From NCBI GenBank assembly GCA_017549185.1, contig JAFYVJ010000052.1, positions 1 to 54,573 on the forward strand: a stretch of DNA of 54,573 bases, written 5' to 3'. The position numbers and the translations under genes were made by a program. The notes under the pieces are model-generated. The model did not search any database. It saw only the letters and a program-made list of their open reading frames with translations, and was not told where the DNA came from. The stretch comes from Roseburia sp. GTDB taxonomy: Bacteria; Bacillota; Clostridia; Lachnospirales; Lachnospiraceae. Shown one piece after another: positions 26,566-34,649 of this stretch. Every line of letters starts with the position of its first letter. Positions within the stretch are counted from its first letter, which is position 1.

Positions 26566-27639
26566 ATGAAGACAGAACAATTACTACCATTTCTTATATT
26601 TCCGGAGTCTACTGTAGTAGAAGCTATGCAGAAAATAGATGCAAATACAAAGGGCATTTTGTTTGTGGCGGATGCCAATCGTAAGCTATTGGGAGTTGTC
26701 ACGGACGGTGATATTCGCCGCTGGCTGATTAAGACTGGTGAACTGCAAGGCACGGTAGACCATATCATGAATAAAAATCCGAAAGTAATTTATCGCAAAG
26801 AGATTGGACTTGCCAAGGAATTTATGACCAAGCATGTGATTACCACGTTACCTGTGGTGAACGCGAGGGGGATTGTCACAGACATTCTCTTTAGAGGCGA
26901 GCTGGAGACGGAAGATATTGAACAGAACCGTGCATTAGCAGAAGTACCGGTGGTTATTATGGCAGGCGGTAAGGGAACCAGACTGTATCCATATACGAAG
27001 GTTTTGCCGAAACCGTTAATTCCGATTGGCGATATACCGATTATGGAGCGTATTATAGATAAGTTCCGTGATTATGGCGTGAGGGATTTCTATGCGACAG
27101 TTAACTATCGTAAAAATATGATTAAGTCGTATTTTTCTGAAGCATTATTGGATTGTGAGATTCAGTATGTGGAAGAGGACAAACCACTTGGAACAGCAGG
27201 AAGTCTGGCACTGATTGAAGAACAGTTCGAGCAGCCATTTATTGTGACGAACTGTGATATTTTGATTAATGCAGATTATGAGGATATTTATAAGTATCAT
27301 AATGAGACTGGGAATGAGCTTACGATTGTGACTGCCCTTAAGAATATTGTGGTCCCTTATGGTGTCGTGCATTCTAGTGAAAATGGTGCGATTGATTTTA
27401 TGGAAGAGAAACCGAAACTTTCGTATTTTGTAAATACAGGTATGTACATACTGAATCAGGAATTAATGAAAGAAATTCCGCAAGATACATTTTTTCATAT
27501 GACAGATTTGGCGAATAAGTTACTTGCAGAGGGAAGAAAAGTTGGAATGTACCCGATCAGTGAAGATTCTTTCTTGGATATGGGTGAGTTTGAAGAAATG
27601 CGTCGTATGGAAACGAAGTTGAATTTAAAGAGTGAATAG
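26566..27639 (+). CDS. ptmE: PtmE-like nucleotidyltransferase with two CBS domains
   Basis: 357 residues from ATG 26566 (ATGGAGGTTGTCT upstream); the in-frame ATG at 26506 lies inside the sigma-D promoter and is rejected. CBS pair at about 1-115 (GVVTDGDIRRWL, DHIMNKNPKVIY). The nucleotidyltransferase domain from 125 has VVIMAGGKGTRLYPYTKVLP and KPLIPIGDIPIMERII. This architecture matches Campylobacter PtmE, which makes GDP-glucosamine for legionaminic acid. It heads the nonulosonate operon. ADP-glucose-type or mannose-type activity is an alternative. Confidence 0.85.
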   Translation: MKTEQLLPFLIFPESTVVEAMQKIDANTKGILFVADANRKLLGVVTDGDIRRWLIKTGELQGTVDHIMNKNPKVIYRKEIGLAKEFMTKHVITTLPVVNARGIVTDILFRGELETEDIEQNRALAEVPVVIMAGGKGTRLYPYTKVLPKPLIPIGDIPIMERIIDKFRDYGVRDFYATVNYRKNMIKSYFSEALLDCEIQYVEEDKPLGTAGSLALIEEQFEQPFIVTNCDILINADYEDIYKYHNETGNELTIVTALKNIVVPYGVVHSSENGAIDFMEEKPKLSYFVNTGMYILNQELMKEIPQDTFFHMTDLANKLLAEGRKVGMYPISEDSFLDMGEFEEMRRMETKLNLKSE

Positions 27640-27717
27640 GGGACTCTATATGTGGAGGAGTAGGTGAAAGAAGTTTTGTCAGAATTAAGCAATTAGTTGA
27701 TTTTGTGAGGAATGAAG

Positions 27718-28383
27718 ATGGCAGAAGCAAAACATATCATATTGGTTGGAGCGGGCGGTTGTATGAGAGAACTGGCTTGGCAGATACAGGAACGAAATAG
27801 AGTAGATATGATTTGGCAGATAGATGGATATGTGGATGTGAAAAAACCGGAAACGGACGAGCAGTGCATTGTTGGAAAAGAGGTTATTCCATATTTGGGG
27901 AATGATGACTATCTGTTGCGAAAACAAGAGCCGGTAAATGTAGCGATTTGTGTGGGTAACCCGACTTTGCGAAAGAAGATCGCAGAGAGATTGAAAAAGA
28001 ATGTGAATATTCAATTTCCGAATCTGATTTTAGGTGATACTAGAATCTGTGACGATGTAAAGATGGGGGAAGGCTGTATAATAAGTATGGATTGTAAGGT
28101 TTCCACAAATGTCCGATTTGGCAATTTTGTGTTTTTAAATATAGGAAGTCAGGTTTGTCACGATGGGCAGCTTGGAGATTTTGTTACGTTAAGCCCTGAT
28201 GTCAAGCTTGCTGGTAATGTGCAGGTAGGATGCACATGTGATATTGGACTTGGTGTAAAAGTGATTCAGGGAATAACGATAGGAAAAGGTGCAGTAATTG
28301 GTGCAGGTGGTGTCGTGGTGCGAGACATAGAAGCAGGATGTACGGCAGTAGGTGTTCCGGCACGGTCAATGATAAAAGTATAA
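27718..28383 (+). CDS. neuD: NeuD/PglD-type sugar acyltransferase (hexapeptide repeat)
   Basis: 221 residues from ATG 27718 (GAGGA 6 bases upstream; ATG 27712 is too close). The N-terminus IILVGAGGCMRELAWQI is the NeuD/PglD Rossmann-like domain. From about 100 a left-handed beta helix of hexapeptide repeats follows (GDTRICDDVKMGEGCIIS to AVIGAGGVVVRDIEAG), ending in VGVPAR. It is probably acetyl-CoA dependent. In this operon it could do the N-acetylation step of legionaminic acid synthesis (LegH role) or an O-acetylation. Confidence 0.85.
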   Translation: MAEAKHIILVGAGGCMRELAWQIQERNRVDMIWQIDGYVDVKKPETDEQCIVGKEVIPYLGNDDYLLRKQEPVNVAICVGNPTLRKKIAERLKKNVNIQFPNLILGDTRICDDVKMGEGCIISMDCKVSTNVRFGNFVFLNIGSQVCHDGQLGDFVTLSPDVKLAGNVQVGCTCDIGLGVKVIQGITIGKGAVIGAGGVVVRDIEAGCTAVGVPARSMIKV

Positions 28384-28406
28384 AAACGCAGAAAGGTGTG
28401 GGATGT

Positions 28407-29396
28407 ATGAGTGTAACGATTATTGCAGAAGCGGGTGTCAATCATAATGGCAGTATGGAACTGGCGAAGCAGATGGTTGTAGCGGCAAAAGAAGCTGGTG
28501 CAGATTATGTGAAGTTTCAGACTTTTAATCCGAAAAAATTGGTTTCAAAGTTTGCAGAAAAGGCAGAATACCAGAAAAAGATGACAGGTGAAGAAGACTC
28601 ACAACTTCAGATGTTGGAAAAACTCGCATTGACACAGGATGATTTTGTGGAGTTGCAGGCATACTGCAAGGAAGTTGGAATTGGATTTATTTCTACACCG
28701 TTTGATTTGGATAGTATTGCATTTTTAAATACATTAGACATGGATTTTTGGAAATTGCCGTCAGGTGAGGTGACTAATCTTCCATATTTAGAGAAGATTG
28801 CACAGACGGGAAAGAAGATTGTTATGTCAACGGGAATGTGTGAGATGGACGAGATCCAGACTGCATTGTATGTGTTGGAGAAGAACGGAGTGGGAGAGAT
28901 TGTCGTGTTACATTGTAATACAGAGTATCCTACGCCATTTACAGACGTGAATTTATTAGCGATGTGTGAGATGGCAGAAGTTTTACAGAGGCCTATTGGT
29001 TATTCGGATCATACTGTCGGAATCGAGGTGTCGGTGGCGGCAGTAGCATTGGGAGCTACAGTTATTGAAAAGCATTTTACTTTAGATAAGACGATGGAGG
29101 GACCGGATCACGCAGCGAGTTTGGAACCGGCTGAATTAGCAGAAATGGTCAAAGCAATACGTAATATTGAGTTGGCACGTGGTGATGGGAAGAAGAAGCG
29201 TACAATTTCTGAAGAAAAAAACTGTCAGGTGGCACGAAAGAGTATTGTAGCAGCGAAGGACATTAAAGAGGGGGATATTTTTACAGAAGAAAATCTAACT
29301 GTAAAGCGTCCGGGAAGTGGTATTAGTCCAATGAAATGGCATGAGATTATTGGTACATGTGCTACAAGAGATTATAAGGCAGACGAATTGATATAA
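28407..29396 (+). CDS. neuB: N-acetylneuraminate/legionaminate synthase (NeuB family)
   Basis: 329 residues from ATG 28407; the in-frame ATG at 28338 lies inside the previous gene. IIAEAGVNHNGSMELAKQM and VKFQTFNP are NeuB hallmarks; GYSDHTVGIEVSVAAVALGA and IEKHFTLDKTMEGPDH carry the metal and PEP site residues. A C-terminal SAF antifreeze-like domain is present (ARKSIVAAKDIKEGDI). The enzyme condenses PEP with a 6-deoxy-hexosamine to a nonulosonic acid. Neighbouring LegB/LegC-like genes favour legionaminate over sialic acid. Confidence 0.92.
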   Translation: MSVTIIAEAGVNHNGSMELAKQMVVAAKEAGADYVKFQTFNPKKLVSKFAEKAEYQKKMTGEEDSQLQMLEKLALTQDDFVELQAYCKEVGIGFISTPFDLDSIAFLNTLDMDFWKLPSGEVTNLPYLEKIAQTGKKIVMSTGMCEMDEIQTALYVLEKNGVGEIVVLHCNTEYPTPFTDVNLLAMCEMAEVLQRPIGYSDHTVGIEVSVAAVALGATVIEKHFTLDKTMEGPDHAASLEPAELAEMVKAIRNIELARGDGKKKRTISEEKNCQVARKSIVAAKDIKEGDIFTEENLTVKRPGSGISPMKWHEIIGTCATRDYKADELI

Positions 29397-29450
29397 AATA
29401 TTCATGAAATAGTAAAAAGTGATGAGAGAAAAGCGATTGGGATTAGTTTG

Positions 29451-30599
29451 ATGAAGAAAGTAGCGATTGTAACAGCGACAAGAGCAGAATATGGGATATT
29501 AAGGCCGTTGATTATTCGTTTAGAAGCGGAAGCAGAGATAGAGTTACAGTTACTGGTAACCGGAACACATTTGTCTGAGAAATACGGTAAGACGGAAGAT
29601 GAAATTGTAAAAGACGGATTTCCTATATATGCGAGAATTCCTATTTTAGAAGAAGATAATTCGGCGTATGGTGTATCTTGCACGATGGCAAATGCAATTA
29701 AAGGATTTGCAGAATATTTTGCAAAGGAACATCCGGATTTGCTAATTGTGTTGGGGGATCGCACGGAGATGCTTGGCATTTGTAGTGCTGCGATGAATGA
29801 ACGTGTGCCGATTGCTCACTTGCATGGTGGCGAATTGACGGAAGGAGCAGTAGACGATTGTGTCCGACATGCATTGACGAAGATGAGTTATCTTCATTTT
29901 CCAGCATCAGAGGAATATCGAAGGAGGATTATTCAGTTAGGCGAAAGTCCGGATAGAGTATTTAATGTAGGTGCTTTAGGAGTTGAGAATATTTTGAAAA
30001 CACCATTGCTTTCTTATGAAGAAATGTGTGAAAATATAGGAATACCGAAAGATAAGAAATATGTGGTAGTTACATTTCATCCGGTGACATTAGAGGATGA
30101 AAGTGCGTCAGAGCAGGTAGATGCGCTAATAGAGGCAATGCGTCAAAAAGATGACTATTTTTATTTGATTACAAAAGCGAATGCAGATGTGGGCGGAGAA
30201 CTCGTTAATGCACGATTTGAAGCATATTGTCAATGTGTAGCGAATGCAAAATTGGTAGCGTCATTAGGTATGCAGAGATATTTGAGTGCAGTGAAATACA
30301 GCAGTTTTGTTCTAGGCAATTCTTCAAGCGGCATTATCGAAGCACCGGCATTTGGTGTTTCCACTGTAAATATTGGTGACAGACAAAAGGGCAGACTTAT
30401 GGCTGATACGATTATTCAGTGTGATGCAGAGAAAGAGGCGATTGCTGCAGCTATGGATAAGGCAGAGCAAATGGAGTCGGTTGTGTCAGGTTTATATGGT
30501 GATGGAAATACTTCTGAAAAGATTGTAATGGTGATAAAGGATTTTCTTTGTAATAAGAAAAGCGATTTGAAGAAAAAATTTTATGATTTGGAGTTCTAA
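29451..30599 (+). CDS. neuC: UDP-sugar 2-epimerase (hydrolysing), NeuC/LegG type
   Basis: 382 residues from ATG 29451. VAIVTATRAEYGILRPLI is the NeuC/NnaA start; VLGDRTEMLG, HLHGGELTEGAVDD and VLGNSSSGIIEAPAFG mark the nucleotide and catalytic sites of hydrolysing 2-epimerases. It removes the nucleotide and inverts C2 to give the NeuB substrate. Its stop overlaps the neuA start by one base (TAATG). It was identified together with NeuB and NeuA, so pathway membership is firm. Confidence 0.93.
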   Translation: MKKVAIVTATRAEYGILRPLIIRLEAEAEIELQLLVTGTHLSEKYGKTEDEIVKDGFPIYARIPILEEDNSAYGVSCTMANAIKGFAEYFAKEHPDLLIVLGDRTEMLGICSAAMNERVPIAHLHGGELTEGAVDDCVRHALTKMSYLHFPASEEYRRRIIQLGESPDRVFNVGALGVENILKTPLLSYEEMCENIGIPKDKKYVVVTFHPVTLEDESASEQVDALIEAMRQKDDYFYLITKANADVGGELVNARFEAYCQCVANAKLVASLGMQRYLSAVKYSSFVLGNSSSGIIEAPAFGVSTVNIGDRQKGRLMADTIIQCDAEKEAIAAAMDKAEQMESVVSGLYGDGNTSEKIVMVIKDFLCNKKSDLKKKFYDLEF

Positions 30600-31285
30600 T
30601 GAAGAATTTAGCAGTAATTACAGCCAGAAGTGGCTCAAAGGGATTAAAAGATAAAAATATTAAGTTGTTAAAAGGAAAGCCGTTGATGGCGTATTCGATT
30701 GAAGCAGCACTGGAAACGGGATTGTTTGATTGCGTACATGTATCTACTGATAGTGAGCAGTACGCACAGATTGCGAGAGAGTATGGTGCAGATGTTCCTT
30801 TTTTAAGAGATGCAGAACTGGCAACTGATAAAGCAGGGACGTGGGAGACGATACGAGCAGTGGTTAGAAAATATGCAGAACTCGGAAAGACATTTGAGAC
30901 GGTAACACTTTTACAGCCAACATCGCCATTGCGTGATGCAGAGGATATTAGGCTGGCATTCCGGGTATTTGAAACCAAGGGTGCAGACTCTGTAGTTAGT
31001 GTATGTGAGGTAGATCATTCTCCAAAGATTTGTAATACTTTGGGAGAAGGAGATTCAATGGAGGGATTCATTGATACATCATCTGTAGGAAGACGGCAGG
31101 ATTTGGGGAAATATTATCGCATTAATGGTGCAATTTATATTCAAACAACAGAAGTTTTAATGAATGAGAAGGATTTGTATGGACCAAAGTCGTATGCTTA
31201 TGTGATGGACAAGGTGCATTCGGTGGATATTGATGATGCATTTGATTTTATGGTAGCGGAAGTTGCAGTGGACTATCAAGGATAA
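30599..31285 (+). CDS. neuA: CMP-nonulosonate cytidylyltransferase (NeuA/LegF type)
   Basis: 228 residues. MKNLAVITARSGSKGLKDKN is the diagnostic CMP-NeuNAc synthetase start (ARSGSKG loop), followed by LLQPTSPLRDAEDI and HSVDIDDAFDFMVAE. It activates the sugar with CTP for Maf. It is the last gene of the first nonulosonate unit, ended by the bidirectional terminator at 31314. Confidence 0.94.
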   Translation: MKNLAVITARSGSKGLKDKNIKLLKGKPLMAYSIEAALETGLFDCVHVSTDSEQYAQIAREYGADVPFLRDAELATDKAGTWETIRAVVRKYAELGKTFETVTLLQPTSPLRDAEDIRLAFRVFETKGADSVVSVCEVDHSPKICNTLGEGDSMEGFIDTSSVGRRQDLGKYYRINGAIYIQTTEVLMNEKDLYGPKSYAYVMDKVHSVDIDDAFDFMVAEVAVDYQG

Positions 31286-31313
31286 ATTTTGAAGAATCTT
31301 ATGAATATATAAT

Positions 31314-31340
31314 AAAAAAGTGTGCATTGCACACTTTTTT
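31314..31340. terminator. Bidirectional terminator between neuA and the DUF3880-type gene
   Basis: A 27-base near-perfect palindrome has A6 on the left and T6 on the right of GTGTGCA/TGCACAC. It works for both convergent genes. Confidence 0.9.
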
Positions 31341-31349
31341 ATCTAGTAA

Positions 31350-32525
31350 TTATGAAAATGCAATCTGAAGTAATTCATCAAATCGCTTTAAATAGTTATA
31401 TTCGGTTGATATTTTTTCAAAAGCATTATGAGCAATTTCTTTTCTTGCATTTGTGTGTCGGAGATAATAATCCGTTTTTTCAAGTAGCTCGTCCTGGTTG
31501 CTATAATAATCAAAGTCTGCACCGGCTTCGAAGAATTCAGCTAATTCCGGCTGGTAGTTGCTCAATACAAATCCCTCACAGGCCATGATGTCAAAGACGC
31601 GTAGCGGAATACCACTTCGAATTGCTTTGGAAGTGATATTCAGGTTGATTTTACTTTCGTGAAAGATAATTGGCATTTCTGTCAGGGTTTTGGCAAATCC
31701 ACGGTTGTGAACCTTTGGTAGTCCGGAAGTGTCGCTGCCGGTATAAAGGTCTATAGGAAAATGTTTGCTTAATGTTTCCATGACATGTACGCGCTCTAAT
31801 GCAGAAATTTTATTTCCGACATAGAGCTGTGAAATAGTAATTTTATCTGTTAAAAAGTTCTGGAATGGTGATTTATAGTAGCCTTCCAGATTTTTTTTGA
31901 ATTCGAGGATAATGTCATCTGTTAAAAGTTCATCGATAAAATAATAGCCATAGACTTTTTCTTGTGCAGCCATGATACCGTTAAGATATCCTTCTGAATA
32001 AGGTGTGAGATTTTTTATTTTATCATAGGGACATTTTTCGGTATATAGTGAGCCTACGAAAGACACATCAGACTGAAAATGGTTGCGGAGGGCAGGAGTG
32101 GCCTGCTGAATAACTGTCTGTTTGTCCTGTACATTTACTGCTAATGGATAATGAAAGATGTGACCGGGGTTTAAGTGTGCTATATCCAAATATTGAGCCT
32201 TGTCGAAGCAGAATACACGATTACATGGGTTTTGGATACTTTTTGTAAAGAGTTCCATAACCGGTGAGTCTACAATCCAACTGATATATGGTATTTTAAA
32301 AATATTACACACATCAGAAATAGCAGGAAAGAAATTAATAGTGAAAACACAGTCGTGTGCTTGAGAAAGCAATACCTGACTAACTAATCGGGCACTGTTT
32401 CCCCAAGAAAGGTTTTTATTGTATATTTCTTCTGTGATTTGTGTGGTGCTGTGTCCAAGTTCGTTCAATGTATGAAGAATGTCTGGCTCACATATGCTTC
32501 CGTAGCGGTAAAATAGAACTTTCAT
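31350..32525 (-). CDS. DUF3880/CgeB-like glycosyltransferase
   Basis: 391 residues on the minus strand, with AAGGAGTCACAA right before the ATG. The N-terminus MKVLFYRYGSICEPDILHTL and the C-terminal GT1-like motif KSKINLNITSKAIRSGIPLR followed by RVFDIMACEGFVLSNY match the DUF3880 plus Glyco_trans_1_2 architecture of CgeB-like enzymes. Such genes often sit in flagellar glycosylation loci. It interrupts the nonulosonate set and is transcribed against it; the sugar donor is unknown. Confidence 0.85.
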   Translation of the reverse strand: MKVLFYRYGSICEPDILHTLNELGHSTTQITEEIYNKNLSWGNSARLVSQVLLSQAHDCVFTINFFPAISDVCNIFKIPYISWIVDSPVMELFTKSIQNPCNRVFCFDKAQYLDIAHLNPGHIFHYPLAVNVQDKQTVIQQATPALRNHFQSDVSFVGSLYTEKCPYDKIKNLTPYSEGYLNGIMAAQEKVYGYYFIDELLTDDIILEFKKNLEGYYKSPFQNFLTDKITISQLYVGNKISALERVHVMETLSKHFPIDLYTGSDTSGLPKVHNRGFAKTLTEMPIIFHESKINLNITSKAIRSGIPLRVFDIMACEGFVLSNYQPELAEFFEAGADFDYYSNQDELLEKTDYYLRHTNARKEIAHNAFEKISTEYNYLKRFDELLQIAFS

Positions 32526-32630
32526 TTGTGACTCCTTCAGAAGATTTTTCTTTAAGATAATTGTATTTTAACGTAGAAAAGAATAGGTGGCAAGGATTAT
32601 ATTGTTTAACCGAGATGTAAATGAATTAAG

Positions 32631-32659
32631 TTGCAGATAAAGAGCGTGAATGCTATAAT
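32631..32659 (+). promoter_or_regulatory. Near-consensus sigma-A promoter with no nearby start codon
   Basis: TTGCAG (32631-32636), 17 bp, perfect TATAAT (32654-32659). The next coding start is 300 bp away and has its own promoter at 32890, so this one probably drives a non-coding RNA. Confidence 0.7.
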
Positions 32660-32665
32660 GAATTT

Positions 32666-32875
32666 ATTCAGAAAGCATTTACGCTTTTTGACTTCTATAT
32701 CTATAGGCGATAAAGTATGGAAAAACGCCTACAAGAATTATAATCGTTCGCAGTGAAGTGTTATTTACTGCAAAAGTCATAGGACTTATGCCTTGTATGC
32801 GAAGTGATTGCTTCGTGTATTCTTTTAGCAATGCTCCCATTTCTGGGAAGTATATCCAATATTAATTATTTGAAA
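32666..32875 (+). ncRNA. Candidate structured non-coding RNA (~200 nt)
   Basis: The stretch between two strong promoters has no credible ORF but many stems: TAGGCG/CGCCTA (32704-32709, 32726-32731), AAGTC/GACTT (32774, 32783), TCCCA/TGGGA (32835, 32844). Two sets are mutually exclusive: TTCGCA/TGCGAA (32747, 32798) against GCAGT/ACTGC (32750, 32767) with CGAAG/CTTCG (32800, 32811). The size is like 6S RNA, but I could not identify a closing stem. The 3' end is a guess. It could instead be an intergenic repeat. Confidence 0.4.
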
Positions 32876-32889
32876 GTATAAAGTAACAA

Positions 32890-32918
32890 TTGCCAGTAGA
32901 ATGGAATTTTTGTATAAT
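32890..32918 (+). promoter_or_regulatory. Sigma-A promoter of the truncated Rpn-type gene
   Basis: TTGCCA (32890-32895), 17 bp and perfect TATAAT (32913-32918), 42 bp before ATG 32960, which has AGAAGGAGG upstream. Confidence 0.7.
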
Positions 32919-32959
32919 TTTTGTAGGCAGATTTTCTGTATGGTTACAGAAGGAGGACC

Positions 32960-33253
32960 ATGGGAAAAGATGTGATGTGGAGTGAATTTTTGGAGGATAA
33001 TCGCAGGTATGCGGATATTATCAATGGTGTTGTTTGTCAGGGACAGCAGTTAGTGTCAAAAGAGAATTTATCTGAACTGGACAGTAGAAGTAAGGGGAAG
33101 TTTCGGGATGCTGTGCGTAAAGTTGCATTCGGGGTTAATTTTGCTATTGTTGGAATTGAAAATCAAGATGAGATTGATTACGAATTTCCAGTACGCATAA
33201 TGGAATATGATGTGGCAAGATACAGAATTGTAAGCTTGTTCGATGTGATGTAG
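32960..33253 (+). pseudogene. Truncated Rpn/PD-(D/E)XK transposase-like protein, N-terminal 97 aa
   Basis: The visible part (EFLEDNRRYADIINGVVCQG, RKVAFGVNFAIVGIENQDEI, RIMEYDVARYR) matches the N-terminus of the Rpn-type family of nuclease/transposase-like proteins common in Lachnospiraceae, which are normally near 300 residues. Here the frame stops at 33253, losing the catalytic part. Promoter and ribosome site are intact, so a short product may still be made. The following 113 bp (33254-33366) hold no gene start, only a sigma-D-like -10. Confidence 0.6.
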
Positions 33254-33318
33254 AGTATGTGAGGGAGATAATGAAGAGTGTCTGACGCAGAAAGGTATTT
33301 ATCTATTTGAGGAGATTG

Positions 33319-33325
33319 CCGATAT
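33319..33325 (+). promoter_or_regulatory. Sigma-D -10 box before the LegB-like gene
   Basis: GCCGATATATAT is near-identical to the -10 region of the PtmE-like promoter (26508-26519). The -35 region (TTTAT at 33298) is poor, so this is a weaker prediction than the other three sigma-D sites. Confidence 0.45.
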
Positions 33326-33366
33326 ATATCATATAGTAATTTATGTAGTTAGGAAGGGAATAGGAG

Positions 33367-34575
33367 ATGTTTGATTTAGATAAATTTATAGCAGAATACG
33401 TTACGAAACGTCCAGTTAGTATGTTTTATAATGATATTCAAAAAAATAAAGAGACTTTAACAGAGAAAATCAAAGACAAAAGTGTGTTAGTAATCGGTGG
33501 TGCTGGAAGTATTGGAAGTTCTTTTATCAAAGCGATTCTGCCATTTATGCCAGCTACACTTGTTGTAGTAGATATTAATGAGAATGGGCTTGCAGAGTTG
33601 ACTCGTGACCTCAGAAGTACGAAAGGCCTATATGTGCCTAATGATTATATTACATATCCAATGGATTTTGCGGCTCCTGTTTTTGAGAAGATGTTTAGAG
33701 CTAGAGGTGGTTTTGATATTGTTGCGAATTTCTCTGCACATAAGCATGTAAGAAGTGAGAAGGATATTTATTCTGTGGAAGCTTTGATTCAGAATAATGT
33801 GCTTCATGCGAAGAAGTTATTGGATTTGTTGGCAAAGTATCCACCGGAAGAGTATTTTTGCGTGTCTACGGATAAAGCAGCGAATCCGGTAAATATTATG
33901 GGTGCAAGTAAACGTATTATGGAAGATGTGATTTTTTCTTATTCGGACAAGTTTCCTGTAAAGACGGCGAGATTTGCCAATGTTGCATTTTCTAATGGTT
34001 CTCTTCCGGCAGGATTTCTTGCAAGAATTGCAAAGTTACAGCCACTTAGTGCTCCATCTGATGTGAGACGTTATTTTGTGTCACCGGAGGAGAGTGGACA
34101 GATTTGTATGCTAGCTTGTATGCTTGGCAATAATCGTGAGATTTTCTTCCCGAAACTTTACGAGGCACAGATGATGACGTTTGATGCAATTGCGACTGCA
34201 TTGTTACAAGTGCAAGGCTATGAGGTATTGCAGTGCGAATCTGATGAAGAAGCAATTGACAAAGCTATAGCGTTGAAAGAGGGAAGCAAGGCTTATCCGG
34301 TTCATTATTCAGTTTCAGATACTTCTGGTGAGAAGGCTTATGAGGAATTTTTTACAGAACAGGAAACAGTCGATATGCAGCGTTTTGAAGCATTGGGTAT
34401 TGTTACTGAAAAAGAAGTAGTGGATGAGAAAAAGGTACAGGTTCTTTTTGAGGATTTGGAAGCAGCATTCTTAAGGGATGATGTGACAAAAGAAGATGTC
34501 GTTAAGATTATTGGTCAGTATTTGCCTTATTTTGAACATATGGAAAAGGGAAAATCTCTTGATTCGAAGATGTAA
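33367..34575 (+). CDS. legB: LegB/CapD-type nucleotide-sugar 4,6-dehydratase
   Basis: 402 residues. VLVIGGAGSIGSSFIKAILP is the NAD-binding loop; NFSAHKHVRSEKD and VSTDKAANPVNIMGASKR carry the active site, with Met (NIMGASK) in place of the usual catalytic Tyr as in the PglF/CapD/FlaA1 family. It forms a 4-keto-6-deoxy-N-acetylhexosamine intermediate. The C-terminal 80 residues are an acidic extension (EDLEAAFLRDDVTKEDVVKI). It precedes the LegC-like aminotransferase; together they supply the diamino sugar for NeuC and NeuB. Confidence 0.85.
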   Translation: MFDLDKFIAEYVTKRPVSMFYNDIQKNKETLTEKIKDKSVLVIGGAGSIGSSFIKAILPFMPATLVVVDINENGLAELTRDLRSTKGLYVPNDYITYPMDFAAPVFEKMFRARGGFDIVANFSAHKHVRSEKDIYSVEALIQNNVLHAKKLLDLLAKYPPEEYFCVSTDKAANPVNIMGASKRIMEDVIFSYSDKFPVKTARFANVAFSNGSLPAGFLARIAKLQPLSAPSDVRRYFVSPEESGQICMLACMLGNNREIFFPKLYEAQMMTFDAIATALLQVQGYEVLQCESDEEAIDKAIALKEGSKAYPVHYSVSDTSGEKAYEEFFTEQETVDMQRFEALGIVTEKEVVDEKKVQVLFEDLEAAFLRDDVTKEDVVKIIGQYLPYFEHMEKGKSLDSKM

Positions 34576-34649
34576 TGAGCAATAAGTCCGTCAAGTATAG
34601 GATTGAAGGCGTTAGATTTGTAGGTTGATACTAATTGGAGGATGGAAAA

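Noticed and set aside
32666-32875. 6S RNA
   Set aside because: Length fits, but I could not find the long closing stem and central bubble that define it; reported only as a candidate structured RNA.
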